Assembly (NCBI GenBank): GCA_026394395.1
Contig: JAPKYK010000001.1
Span: 287,940-351,939 of the forward strand
Source of the DNA: Methanomassiliicoccales archaeon
GTDB taxonomy: Archaea; Thermoplasmatota; Thermoplasmata; Methanomassiliicoccales; UBA472
DNA length: 64,000 bases
Reading direction: 5' to 3'
Shown here: one piece after another, positions 1 to 8,818 of the stretch
Layout of the letters: every line of letters starts with the position of its first letter
Numbering within the stretch: position 1 is the first letter of the stretch
Notes under the pieces: generated by a model
The model's database searches: none
Told to the model about the DNA's origin: nothing
Seen by the model: the letters and a program-made list of their open reading frames with translations, nothing else
Position numbers and translations under genes: made by a program

Positions 1-58
1 AACCCCTTTTTTATTATTTTTTCCTTATGGCCAGCATTTTTTTTAGGTCTAAGTAACC

Positions 59-66
59 TTTATAAA
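59..66 (+). promoter_or_regulatory. TATA box of the PKD surface protein gene
   Basis: TTTATAAA lies about 75 bases ahead of the chosen ATG at 140, in an AT-rich leader. Start would fall near 85-90, leaving a leader of about 50 bases that carries a purine-rich GAGGGAGGG ribosome binding site. Assignment is by motif and position only. Confidence 0.6.
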
Positions 67-139
67 CGGCAACACTATTCCGAAGTAATCCTAGACTCAG
101 TCAGCACAATAGGTGCGCCTATCGCGAGGGAGGGAAATA

Positions 140-3025
140 ATGCAAAGGAATAAAACCTGGAAGCTAGCGACCGGACTGATGGTCCTGATACTCCTGGCCA
201 CGCCATTGTTGGCGTTCGTGCCTTCCGAGGTCAGTGCCGCCACCGGGAACAAACTATCGATCAACGTGTTTGATAACGACGGTCCGATCATTGGAGCCAC
301 TGCCTCCCTTACGGAAGTGCGCAAGCAGGCCACCACCTACTCTGACAACTCCGACAGCGCCGGACTGATCGAGTTCACCCCTGCGACTGGTTACTACCAG
401 CTCAGGATATCCGCCACCGGCTATTACGACTTCGTATACAGCGACGTTATCCGCTTCGATGGCATCAGCGCAAGAAACCTGGGCAACGCGATGATGACCG
501 CTATGGCCACCGCTAACAAGTCCGTCCAGTTCAACGTCACCTCCGGTTCCACCGCGGTCTCATCGGCCGTCGTGACCGTCAAGGAGACCTACAATGGCGT
601 GACCCAGACGGTCGCCACCGGCAGCACGAACGCTTCCGGCCTGCTCAACGTGACCCTGCACACCGGCTCCTTCACCGCCGTGGTAAAGAAGAGCTACTTC
701 GTGACCAAGGTCGTCGCTTTGACCGTCTCGGGCAACATGATGCAGAACGTTTCCCTGAGCGCTTCGGCGTCCTACAGCGGAACCGTAACCGTGGCTGGAT
801 CCCCGGCCACCAGTGTGAAGGCCTACCTGGTCGACAAGGATGACCCGCTGTCCGCTCCGGACGCCAAGATCATCATCGCCGCCACCGTGACCTCCAACTT
901 CTTCCGCTTTGACGCCTATCCGGGCAACTTCACCCTGCTGGTCGATGCCAGCGGCGCACTGGCCCAGATATCCGACGTCACCATTACCGGCAACGACATG
1001 ACCACCGTAGCCCTCGCCGCGCAGAACCTGCAGACCGAGGAGAACACCTTCGCCTTCGCCGCCGACGACTGGAACACCGTCGTGCTGACCAAGGCCCTGG
1101 ATCTGGACTACGACTACACCGTTCCGGGAATAGCTTACTCCTACCTGCCCAGCGCCAGGATGCAGATCGATCTGGCCCTCGGTGACGGAGACGGAGTCGT
1201 GGAAGCCAATGAACTGACCAACTACACGAACGTCATGGCTTCCTTCGGCCCCTGGGACGTCACCACCGACGGCATGCTTACCGTGTCCTCTATAGTATAC
1301 TACTCTGAGGACGTCGACCCGACCTTCAGCGCCACTGGCCTGGACGCTGCCGTAAGCAGCACTTCCGGCTTCCAGCTGGAGATCGTGGCCAACTACGAGT
1401 CCGCATCCGCCATAACCAATGGACTGGGAGCATACACGGCCAAGGTGTACACCTCCGCCGCCACCTCGTCCATGGCCTACAATTACACGCTGGCACTGCC
1501 CAACGGCGATGACATGTACGAACTGGTGAAGAACGTCACCAGCCCGACCAGCATCACCGTCGTCGGCTACACCGAGGTTACCGTCGTGGCCTCGTCCACC
1601 GGCGGATACGCCACCTTGACCATCGACATGTCCGAGGCCCCCGTGGCCGCCGCGGCCGTGGTCACCGGGACCGCCGCCTACAAGGTCCTGAACGGCTCCA
1701 CCCTGATGTACTACATCGTTTCCAGCGGCGTCAACACCACCTTCACCGCCACCGGTTCCAGCGACCCCAACGGCAACCCGTTGAGCTACATCTGGAACTT
1801 CGGCGACAGCAGCAGCGCCACCGTGACCACCCTGACCACCAACCACATCTACACCGTGGCCAAGCAGGTCACCGCGAACCTGACCGTCACCGACAAGGCC
1901 GGCCTGGTCGCCTATAAGGAATTCAAGGTCCGCGTGGACAACGTCGCCCCGGTGATCGTCATGACCTATAACGACTCGGCCGTCGGCAGCATCCTGACCG
2001 TCGACCAGAACAGCGCCGTGACCTTCACCAGCGAGGACAGCTACGACCGCCTGAACGCAACTGCGGACGGGCTGATTGCCAGCTACGCCTGGAACTTCGG
2101 CAACGGGAACGCCGAGACCATCCTGCTGGGCGAAAACCAGAACGTCAGCAACACCTGGACCAAACCGGGTACCTTCAGCATGTACCTCAACGTGACCGAC
2201 GTGGTCAACCACACAACCAGCAAAATGGTCACCGTCACGGTGCTCGACACTAAGGCGCCTGTGGCCAAGTTCACCGTAAAGCTGAACGGCACCACGGTCA
2301 CCACCGCCAAGGAGAACCAGACCCTAGTCTTCAACTGCTCGGCCTCTACGGACGACAGCGAAATCGTCGATTACTTCTGGAACTTCGGCGACGGCACCAA
2401 CAGCACCGAGCAGACCCCCAGCCACAACTTCACCAGCATCGCCACATTCTCGGTGAAGCTGGTCCTGACGGACGAGGCCGGGAACAAGGGCTACTACAAC
2501 TACAGCCTGAAGATCACCACTTCCAACCGCCCGGACATCCGGGTGAACGGAGTGACCTTCGACCCGACCAAGTTCACCGAGGGCGAGAAGGGCACCATAT
2601 ACGTCAACGTGACCAACGTGGGCTCCGCCAAGGCCGAGGGCTTGTACGTCCAGCTGTTCAAGGTCAACCTTGACGGCGACAGCAAGCTGCTCACCGACGT
2701 CGGAACGCTGTGGGTCAACGACAGCGAGGCCACCTACCTCAACATCGGCGAGACCGGCATGCTGAGAATTGAGTACAGCTTCGACTCCAAGGGTGACTAC
2801 ACCCTGCAGGTGAACGTCACCGCCAACAACGAGGTCTCCTCGGTCATGGGCGACAACTCCAACACCGTCTCCCTGGAGGTCCAAGAGGCTTCCTGGAAGG
2901 CCTGGCTGCTGTACGGTGGTATCTTCGCCGTGGTCATCGTGGTCATAGTCCTCTTCCTGTTCAGGAAGAAGCTGCCCATGGTCTCCGGCAAGAAGGCCGC
3001 CGCCCCGCCGACCAAGAAAAAATAA
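140..3025 (+). CDS. Secreted membrane-anchored PKD/CARDB surface protein
   Basis: This 961-residue protein is probably displayed on the cell surface. It opens with a basic stretch and a hydrophobic segment ending near residue 35 (signal peptide), then Ser/Thr/Asn-rich beta repeats. Three PKD domains are marked by WNFGD/WNFGN motifs near residues 550, 650 and 747, followed by a CARDB-like domain at about 795-900. One transmembrane helix at about 919-943 precedes a Lys-rich cytoplasmic tail, so the topology is outside-facing and C-terminally anchored. Many N-x-S/T sequons suggest glycosylation. The ATG at 140 is preferred over an ORF opening at 113 because GAGGGAGGG sits just upstream and the signal peptide then begins properly. 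PKD domains commonly mediate adhesion; the ligand is unknown. It stands alone, with its own promoter. Confidence 0.85.
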   Translation: MQRNKTWKLATGLMVLILLATPLLAFVPSEVSAATGNKLSINVFDNDGPIIGATASLTEVRKQATTYSDNSDSAGLIEFTPATGYYQLRISATGYYDFVYSDVIRFDGISARNLGNAMMTAMATANKSVQFNVTSGSTAVSSAVVTVKETYNGVTQTVATGSTNASGLLNVTLHTGSFTAVVKKSYFVTKVVALTVSGNMMQNVSLSASASYSGTVTVAGSPATSVKAYLVDKDDPLSAPDAKIIIAATVTSNFFRFDAYPGNFTLLVDASGALAQISDVTITGNDMTTVALAAQNLQTEENTFAFAADDWNTVVLTKALDLDYDYTVPGIAYSYLPSARMQIDLALGDGDGVVEANELTNYTNVMASFGPWDVTTDGMLTVSSIVYYSEDVDPTFSATGLDAAVSSTSGFQLEIVANYESASAITNGLGAYTAKVYTSAATSSMAYNYTLALPNGDDMYELVKNVTSPTSITVVGYTEVTVVASSTGGYATLTIDMSEAPVAAAAVVTGTAAYKVLNGSTLMYYIVSSGVNTTFTATGSSDPNGNPLSYIWNFGDSSSATVTTLTTNHIYTVAKQVTANLTVTDKAGLVAYKEFKVRVDNVAPVIVMTYNDSAVGSILTVDQNSAVTFTSEDSYDRLNATADGLIASYAWNFGNGNAETILLGENQNVSNTWTKPGTFSMYLNVTDVVNHTTSKMVTVTVLDTKAPVAKFTVKLNGTTVTTAKENQTLVFNCSASTDDSEIVDYFWNFGDGTNSTEQTPSHNFTSIATFSVKLVLTDEAGNKGYYNYSLKITTSNRPDIRVNGVTFDPTKFTEGEKGTIYVNVTNVGSAKAEGLYVQLFKVNLDGDSKLLTDVGTLWVNDSEATYLNIGETGMLRIEYSFDSKGDYTLQVNVTANNEVSSVMGDNSNTVSLEVQEASWKAWLLYGGIFAVVIVVIVLFLFRKKLPMVSGKKAAAPPTKKK

Positions 3026-3068
3026 TAAAAGCAAGCCCAAAACCCTTTAACCTTCCTCTTTCTTTTTT

Positions 3069-3809
3069 ATGCCAATGCTTCGGCTCATCGACTCCGGCCT
3101 CTGTCATCCTCTTTACACCGTCGCCCTGGAGGAGGCCATAATGGAATCATGCGCCCTGGGGCTCATGCCGCCCACGCTGCACCTGTACTCCCGGGACCGG
3201 CCGACGGTCTCCCTGGGATACTTCGAGAAGGTGACGGAAGCGGTGGACATGGAGGCGGTGATGCGCGAGGACGTGTTCCTGGTCCGCCGCATGTCCGGGG
3301 GCAGCACCATATTCACCGACCAGGGGCAGCTGATATTCTCGCTCACCATCGACCAAGGGGCGCTTCCCCGGCCGGAGGAGGCCTACGCACTTACTTGCAA
3401 CGTCCTGATATCCGCCCTCGGCACCCTGGGGCTGGACGCGGAGCACAAGCCCCCCAACGACGTCCTGGTGGAAGGGAAGAAGATATCCGGCAGCGCCCAG
3501 ACCCGGAAGCGCGGCATGATCCTGGTGCATGGGACGGTCCTGGTGGACACCGACCTGGACCGCATGATGCGCATCCTCCGCCCCCGCCATGATAAGCACG
3601 CCCGGGGCAGGACGGACATGACCTGCCTGAGGGAGGCGTTGGGACGGCCGGTGGACATGGCCCAGGTGAAGAACGCCCTGGTCCAGGCCTACGCCGAGGC
3701 GTTGGAGCAGAGGGTGGTCCCCATCCCGGTGAACGAAAGGGAGAAAGAGCGGGTCAAGGACCTGATAAATGAAAAGTATGGAAAGGAGGAGTACATCCTC
3801 CAGTTCTAA
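3069..3809 (+). CDS. lplA: Lipoate-protein ligase A family protein
   Basis: A 246-residue member of the biotin/lipoate A/B ligase family, which adenylates lipoate or octanoate and transfers it to a lysine of an acceptor such as GcvH or an E2 domain. The RRMSGGS motif near residue 73 corresponds to the family RRxSGGG loop, and NDVLVEGKKISGSAQ near 127-142 holds the conserved lysine. A short C-terminal extension ending in NEKYGKEEYI resembles the accessory-domain start of bacterial LplA. Start is ATG 3069, with a second ATG two codons on. A T-rich stretch upstream separates it from the surface protein gene. No acceptor protein is in the window. Octanoyl or biotin ligase activity is possible. 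Confidence 0.85.
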   Translation: MPMLRLIDSGLCHPLYTVALEEAIMESCALGLMPPTLHLYSRDRPTVSLGYFEKVTEAVDMEAVMREDVFLVRRMSGGSTIFTDQGQLIFSLTIDQGALPRPEEAYALTCNVLISALGTLGLDAEHKPPNDVLVEGKKISGSAQTRKRGMILVHGTVLVDTDLDRMMRILRPRHDKHARGRTDMTCLREALGRPVDMAQVKNALVQAYAEALEQRVVPIPVNEREKERVKDLINEKYGKEEYILQF

Positions 3810-4301
3810 CTACTGAAAGTTCTCCAGGTCCAGGAAGGCGAACTTCCGGCCGTCCATGAAGAAGCCCACCTTCTTATGCAGCATGATCGTGCTCTTGCTG
3901 TCGGGCATGATGACGCTTTGCACCGCCTTGGCGCCCTTCTTCTTGGCGTCCAGCGACGCCTTTCTGAGCAGCTTCAGCCCCACGCCCTTGCGGCGGTGGT
4001 CGGGGTGCACGCCCACGTTCTCGATCCACAGGACCTTTTCGATGCCGTTGACATGCTCCACGATCTGGGAGAACAGGAAGCCGACCACCTGTCCTTTCTC
4101 CAGGGCCACGTAGCTCAGGCCGCTGTTCTGGTAGAACTCGAAGGAGTCCTTGGTCGAGGCGCCCAACTGCTCCATCAGCTCCGGCGGCAGCTCGTCCCAA
4201 TCCTTCTGCAGGGAGCTCTCCAGATACTCCCTGATGCAGAACAGCTCCAAGGTCCTCACGTTCGATCGGTCCTCGTCCTTGACCTTCCTTATGTCTACCA
4301 T
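3810..4301 (-). CDS. GNAT family N-acetyltransferase
   Basis: A 163-residue GNAT-fold acetyltransferase using acetyl-CoA; the substrate cannot be told. The acetyl-CoA loop is the HPDHRRKGVG stretch near residues 105-115, preceded by the beta-strand IENVGV. The ATG at 4301 shares its A with the TGA of argS, so the two genes are translationally coupled. The gene ends in TAG at 3812-3810 immediately after the convergent lplA stop. Linkage to argS is common in Thermoplasmata-like genomes and does not by itself define a role; ribosomal or tRNA-related acetylation is conceivable. Confidence 0.8.
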   Translation of the reverse strand: MVDIRKVKDEDRSNVRTLELFCIREYLESSLQKDWDELPPELMEQLGASTKDSFEFYQNSGLSYVALEKGQVVGFLFSQIVEHVNGIEKVLWIENVGVHPDHRRKGVGLKLLRKASLDAKKKGAKAVQSVIMPDSKSTIMLHKKVGFFMDGRKFAFLDLENFQ

Positions 4302-6013
4302 CACATCTCCTCCGGAGCGGCTATCCCCATGGTCACCAGGGTGTTGTGCAACGCCCAGCGCGCCGCCTCCACCAGGCACAGCCTGGCATCCTGGTGCTCA
4401 GACCTCAGTACCGGCACTACGCCATAGAACTGGTTCAAGGCCGAGGCCAACTCGTGGCCGTAGGTGGGGAGCATGTTTATGCGCCGCTTGTCCCCCGCCT
4501 GCCTTACCACTTCTTGGAACTGCGCCAGTATCCATATGAGCTTGCGCTCGTACGGGTCTGTCAGTACCGATAAGTCAGCCCCTTTATTAAAATCTCCCGT
4601 CTTGCGCAATATAGAGCAGCAACGGGCGTGGGCGTACTGCACGAAGGGGGCGCTGTTGCCCTCGAAGTTCAGCGCTTCCTCCCACTTGAATATGAGCTGC
4701 TTCTCCGCCTGCACCCGGATGATGTTGTAGCGCACCGCACCCACCCCGATCTCCTGGGCTATGCGCCTTTTATGCTCCTCCTCCAGGTCCGGGCGGCGAT
4801 CGCAGACCTCCTTGTGCGCCCTCTCCACCGCCTCCTCCAAGAGGTCGTCCAGATAGACCACGACGCCCTTCCTGGTGGACATGCGCCCCTCGGGCAGGGA
4901 GACGAAGGAATAGAAGATGCATTCCGGGGCCCGGTCGTATCCCAGGATCTTCAGGGCCGAGGCCAGCTGCTTCTGCCCCAGCTTCTGGTCCTCGCCCAGG
5001 ATGTTCATGAGCTGGTCCGCACGGCGGAACTTGTCGATGTGGTAGGCCAGATCCCTAGTGGTGTAAAGCGTCGTCCCGTCCTTGCGGGTGAAGAAGAAGC
5101 GGGTGTCCCGCCCGTGCACGCCGAACTCCTCGAGGTTGAGAAAGTAGGCCCCATCATCGATCTCGGTGTAGCTGGAGGCCTTCAGCTTGTCCACGACCTG
5201 GTGGGCGCTCCCGTCCAGTATGTACTGTGATTCGTAAGTGTAGCGGTCCAGGGTCACGTTGACCCCGCTCAGGCTCACGCGTATACCGTCCAGCATCATG
5301 TCCACGGTGCGCCGTACCCGGGCGATGACCTCGGGATCGCCGGCCTCGAAGCGCTGGGTCATCTGGGCGATTTCTGCCGCCACCTCCGCGGACGATTCCA
5401 TCATCTTGTTGGCCACCTGATAGTAGCCGACCAGTCGGTGGTCGTTCTTCTCCCGGTCCGCTTTGGGTACCTCCTTCTCGGTCAGATGGGTCAGGGCCCA
5501 GGTCAGCAGCACCACCTGCTTGCCCACGTCGTTGACGTAGTACTCGGTGGCGACCTCATGGCCGCACATGCGCAGGCATCTGGCCAGCGTGTCACCTATC
5601 AGCGGATTGCGAGCCCGGCCCACGTGGATCGGCCCGGTGGGGTTGACGGAGGTGTGCTCCAACAAGACCTTCCCCGGCCGGGGGTCACCCCGTCCGAAGT
5701 CACCCTTCCTCTCGAGGGCATCGCGGACCACCATGGTGCCCAGCAACGTCTCGTTCACCCGGAAGTTGAGATATCCCCCGGCCTCCCAGACCTTGCCGAT
5801 GTACTCGTCGACGGTCATCTTTGAGCATAGCTCTTTGGCGATGATCTGGGGCGCCTTGCGCATCTGCTTGGCGAACTGGAAGCAGGGAAGGGCGAAATCG
5901 GCCATCTCGTGGTCCGGCCGCTCCAGAATGAAATCCCCGGTGAAGCCCATGGATGCCAGCTCCCTGTCCGTCCGCTCCCTGATGTGCGATTCGAAATGCC
6001 CTAGCGCGTCCAT
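4301..6013 (-). CDS. argS: Arginyl-tRNA synthetase
   Basis: A 570-residue class I aminoacyl-tRNA synthetase that charges tRNA-Arg. The HIGH-type signature is HVGR in NPTGPIHVGRARN near residues 120-132, and the KMSKS-type loop is MSTRKG near residue 375. The N-terminal region is the ArgS-specific Add-1 domain for D-loop recognition, and the C-terminal part is the all-alpha anticodon-binding (DALR) domain. Length is normal. The ATG at 6013 is only one base from the stop of the aRF1 gene upstream, and the stop overlaps the GNAT start, so aRF1-argS-GNAT looks like one transcript. A tRNA-Arg(TCT) gene is at 58384 in this window. Confidence 0.97.
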   Translation of the reverse strand: MDALGHFESHIRERTDRELASMGFTGDFILERPDHEMADFALPCFQFAKQMRKAPQIIAKELCSKMTVDEYIGKVWEAGGYLNFRVNETLLGTMVVRDALERKGDFGRGDPRPGKVLLEHTSVNPTGPIHVGRARNPLIGDTLARCLRMCGHEVATEYYVNDVGKQVVLLTWALTHLTEKEVPKADREKNDHRLVGYYQVANKMMESSAEVAAEIAQMTQRFEAGDPEVIARVRRTVDMMLDGIRVSLSGVNVTLDRYTYESQYILDGSAHQVVDKLKASSYTEIDDGAYFLNLEEFGVHGRDTRFFFTRKDGTTLYTTRDLAYHIDKFRRADQLMNILGEDQKLGQKQLASALKILGYDRAPECIFYSFVSLPEGRMSTRKGVVVYLDDLLEEAVERAHKEVCDRRPDLEEEHKRRIAQEIGVGAVRYNIIRVQAEKQLIFKWEEALNFEGNSAPFVQYAHARCCSILRKTGDFNKGADLSVLTDPYERKLIWILAQFQEVVRQAGDKRRINMLPTYGHELASALNQFYGVVPVLRSEHQDARLCLVEAARWALHNTLVTMGIAAPEEM

Positions 6014-7261
6014 TTATTCACCTATGCTGAACCTGAGCAGACCGGCGATGCCACCGAAGGCCTTCAGGAGCATCTCCCCCTCCTCCGACTCCGGTGATAT
6101 GAGCTCGACCTTGGTGCCCATCAGCTCGGCCTGCTCGAACAGGTCGTCGACCAGGTCGATGTCCTTGGTCACCGTGCCCGTGGTCCCGCACTTGGGGCAG
6201 GGCATGGTCGCTCCATCCGGGCTCTTGTCCATGGTCTTCTGTATGACGCCGCAGCTAGGACATTCGACGGTCACCCGGCGCCTTCGCAGCCCTTCCGATA
6301 CGAGCAGCACATCCACCGCGCCGATCGTGATGGCGTTGCGTATATGGTCCTCACCGTAGACGGAAAGGCTGTTGTCGCTCTTGCGGATCTCCTCCATGAA
6401 CCTTAGGAAGAAGCGCTTCTCCCGCATTAGGTCCAGGTCATAGAGCTTGTCCTTGGCCTTCTCCATCAGCTCCTTCAGTCCGTACTCGTCCGTGTAGCCG
6501 ATATCGAAGGTGTCGATGACCTTTTTTTCCAGTTCGTGGTGGAGATATCCCTCCTTGAGGAAGAACTCCTTGCTCGGTCCCGGACCTCCGATCAGGATGC
6601 CCTGCAATCCCTCCAGGTTCAGGAAGGATTCGGTCATGATGTCGCTGACCTTCTTGTAGTACTCGTTGGCCGCGATCTCGATCAGCCTTTCGAAACGCTG
6701 GGCGGATTGGCCGCCCATTCGGTGCTTGCTCGGCACCAGTGAATCAAAATTGCGTATGACGCTGATGCGCTTTCCGCGCAGCACACCAATGGTGGCCTCG
6801 CTGCGGTCGATGACCACGAGACCGAAGACCTTCTTGTCCACCAGCATGCTCAGCAGCGGCTCCAGGTAGAAGTCGGAGTCGCATCGGTAAAGGAAGGTGG
6901 TGATGGGGTCCGGGGGCTCCAGAACGTACTGCACCATCTTGGTCTGGTCGCCGGTGGTGGATATCTCCCCCACGAAGAAGATGACGCCGTTGGCCGGCGG
7001 GGCTTTGAAGTACTTCAGCCGAGCCAGTATGGATTGGATGGCTCCCTGCACGTTCTTGCGTGTGCCCTGGGACTTGATGTTGGACGACTGGGAGAACTCC
7101 TCGCGCAGATAGGCGGCGACATCGGAGATCTGCTTGTTGGGCGGCACGTACACTGATATGAGCTCAGTGCCTCGCCCTTTCAGAGCCTGTATCTCCTCCA
7201 AGGACCTCTTGAAATCGTATTTTTGACGATCCGAGAGGGTCTCGCCCTTGATTTCGTCCAT
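6014..7261 (-). CDS. prf1: Archaeal peptide chain release factor aRF1
   Basis: A 415-residue aRF1/eRF1 protein that recognises all three stop codons and triggers peptidyl-tRNA hydrolysis. The stop-codon reading NIKS motif is at about residue 61 and the catalytic GGQ at about 182 (MGGQSAQRF). A zinc-binding pair CPSC...CPKC sits in the C-terminal domain, as in many archaeal factors. It heads the run aRF1-argS-GNAT and is divergent from pyrH over only 56 bases, so both promoters share that gap. Frequent TAG stops in the window fit a factor that terminates at TAG normally. Confidence 0.97.
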   Translation of the reverse strand: MDEIKGETLSDRQKYDFKRSLEEIQALKGRGTELISVYVPPNKQISDVAAYLREEFSQSSNIKSQGTRKNVQGAIQSILARLKYFKAPPANGVIFFVGEISTTGDQTKMVQYVLEPPDPITTFLYRCDSDFYLEPLLSMLVDKKVFGLVVIDRSEATIGVLRGKRISVIRNFDSLVPSKHRMGGQSAQRFERLIEIAANEYYKKVSDIMTESFLNLEGLQGILIGGPGPSKEFFLKEGYLHHELEKKVIDTFDIGYTDEYGLKELMEKAKDKLYDLDLMREKRFFLRFMEEIRKSDNSLSVYGEDHIRNAITIGAVDVLLVSEGLRRRRVTVECPSCGVIQKTMDKSPDGATMPCPKCGTTGTVTKDIDLVDDLFEQAELMGTKVELISPESEEGEMLLKAFGGIAGLLRFSIGE

Positions 7262-7317
7262 ATCTGACGACCTATCCTTTTTTTAGGTGAAAACGGTTCT
7301 AACTTATATCTGTTGGT

Positions 7318-8007
7318 ATGCAAATGGACAAGGTCGTGGTCTCCCTCGGCGGTTCGGTCATCGTGCCAGATGACAAGGACGATGTCTTCTTGAAGAGCTT
7401 CTCCGCGATGATCGAAGGACTTAGCGAACGCTATCAGATATACTTGGTCTGCGGGGGCGGCAAGATCGCCCGCTACTACATCGACGTGGGGCGCTCGCTG
7501 GGCCTTTCGGAACACCAGTTGGATGAGCTGGGCATAATGGCGACCCGTCTCAACGCCTCCCTGGTGGCGAAAGCCATAGGGGACCGGGCGGCGGGCAAGG
7601 TGCCCACGGAGGTCCTGGAGGCCCATCGTCTGGAGCGCAAGGGCAAGGTGGTGGTCATGGGCGGAACGGTCCCGGGACACACCACCGACGCGGTCTCGGC
7701 CATGCTGGCCAAGGAGGTCCATGCCGCCCGCATCATCAACGGCACTTCCGTGGACGCCGCATACACCGCCGACCCCCGCAAGGACCACCAGGCCGAACGC
7801 CTGGCGAAGATCACGCACCAGCAATTGTTCGAGCTGGTCAACGTCGGACTTCATGGGGCTGGACCGTCCAACGTCTTCGACAAGCTGGGAGCGCAGATAG
7901 CCCGGGACAACAGCATCGACATATTCATCGTCAACGGGCGAGACCTGGACGAGATGCAGGCGGCTATCGAAGGAAGGCCGATCAAAGGGACGGTGATTTC
8001 AGATTAG
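7318..8007 (+). CDS. pyrH: Archaeal UMP kinase
   Basis: A 229-residue amino-acid-kinase-fold enzyme converting UMP to UDP with ATP. The glycine-rich LGGSV near residue 10, CGGGKIAR near residue 46 and the C-terminal TADPRKD / NVFDKLGA stretches match the archaeal type, which lacks the bacterial GTP-regulatory features. Length is typical. Start is ATG 7318, with an in-frame ATG at 7324 as the alternative; TTATAT sits just upstream. The gene ends in TAG. The following membrane protein frame overlaps its end, suggesting co-transcription. pyrC and purF, later in the window, are also nucleotide genes but are not linked. Confidence 0.95.
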   Translation: MQMDKVVVSLGGSVIVPDDKDDVFLKSFSAMIEGLSERYQIYLVCGGGKIARYYIDVGRSLGLSEHQLDELGIMATRLNASLVAKAIGDRAAGKVPTEVLEAHRLERKGKVVVMGGTVPGHTTDAVSAMLAKEVHAARIINGTSVDAAYTADPRKDHQAERLAKITHQQLFELVNVGLHGAGPSNVFDKLGAQIARDNSIDIFIVNGRDLDEMQAAIEGRPIKGTVISD

Positions 8008-8041
8008 CTTTTTCCGAAGGAAGAAGACCGCCAAGCAGCAG

Positions 8042-8818
8042 GTGCAGAGGAAGAAGGGCAAAAAGCCCCAGAAAGAATGGGACGATTCCAAGGAGCAACC
8101 TAAGGCCCCGCCCCGGAAAGCCCCATCTCAACCTGCTCCACCGCAAACCAAAGAGCGCCCCAGGCCGACCGCAGGTCTCTCCCAGGTGCAGCACGATTCC
8201 CTATTGGCCGGAGGTTTCTTCTGCATCGTGAGCGGACTTCTCATGCTGCTCTCCCTGTTCCTGCCCTGGCTTACACTGAACGGGACGAACCTGGACCTCA
8301 TCGGCTTGATGGAGGAGAACACCTTCTTCCTGGCCGGACTGCCCGTGCCCTTCCTCGGTGCGGCCTTGCTGGTCGTTTCTATCATCGCCCTGGTGCGAGG
8401 TTTCCGTTCCAGCAAGGGAGCCGGCCGTACCCCGCTGGCCCAGGCCATCCTGGCCATGACCACGTCATTGCTGGTCATCCTGGAGATGCTCCTTCTGGAG
8501 CGGACCTATAACGGACAGGACGCCCTGTACGGCGCCGGCGCCTTCCTGAGCGTGGTCGGAGCCATATTGGCCATGGCCGGGGCGATGCTCATGCAGGTGG
8601 TGTCCAGTAGATCGGTCAAGACCAAGCCCGTAGGGTTCAAGGCCCTGGCCCAACGCAGCGAGGCTCCCGCCGGCAGAAAGGAATGGCAGCCCCCGGAGAG
8701 CTCGGTCAAGGCCCCGCGCTGCCCGTCCTGCGGAGAGGAGGTGCAGCCCGGCTGGAAGGCCTGCCCGGCCTGCGGACACGCCTTCATATCCGGCGGGCGC
8801 GACGACGACAAGCTCTAA
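8042..8818 (+). CDS. Membrane protein with C-terminal zinc ribbon
   Basis: A 258-residue protein of unknown function. A basic, Pro-rich cytoplasmic N-terminus of about 60 residues is followed by four probable transmembrane helices (about 55-80, 95-120, 135-160, 172-195), a short linker, and a C-terminal zinc ribbon with CPSC and CPAC pairs near residues 225-245. GTG 8042 is the first usual start; the frame stays open without ATG back into the end of pyrH. Zinc-ribbon tails on small membrane proteins are common in archaea. It is convergent with dtdA, and the two stops overlap by a few bases. Confidence 0.65.
   Translation: MQRKKGKKPQKEWDDSKEQPKAPPRKAPSQPAPPQTKERPRPTAGLSQVQHDSLLAGGFFCIVSGLLMLLSLFLPWLTLNGTNLDLIGLMEENTFFLAGLPVPFLGAALLVVSIIALVRGFRSSKGAGRTPLAQAILAMTTSLLVILEMLLLERTYNGQDALYGAGAFLSVVGAILAMAGAMLMQVVSSRSVKTKPVGFKALAQRSEAPAGRKEWQPPESSVKAPRCPSCGEEVQPGWKACPACGHAFISGGRDDDKL

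Noticed and set aside
560-2212. A 550-codon open frame on the minus strand opposite the PKD surface protein gene
   Set aside because: It is Gly/His/Val-rich in a way typical of the antisense of a Thr/Ala/Ser-rich coding region, has no domain, and the plus strand carries a clear signal peptide and PKD domains.
3149-3592. A 147-codon plus-strand frame inside the lipoate ligase gene
   Set aside because: It is an alternative-frame shadow, rich in Pro/Gly/Arg, with no start context or domain.
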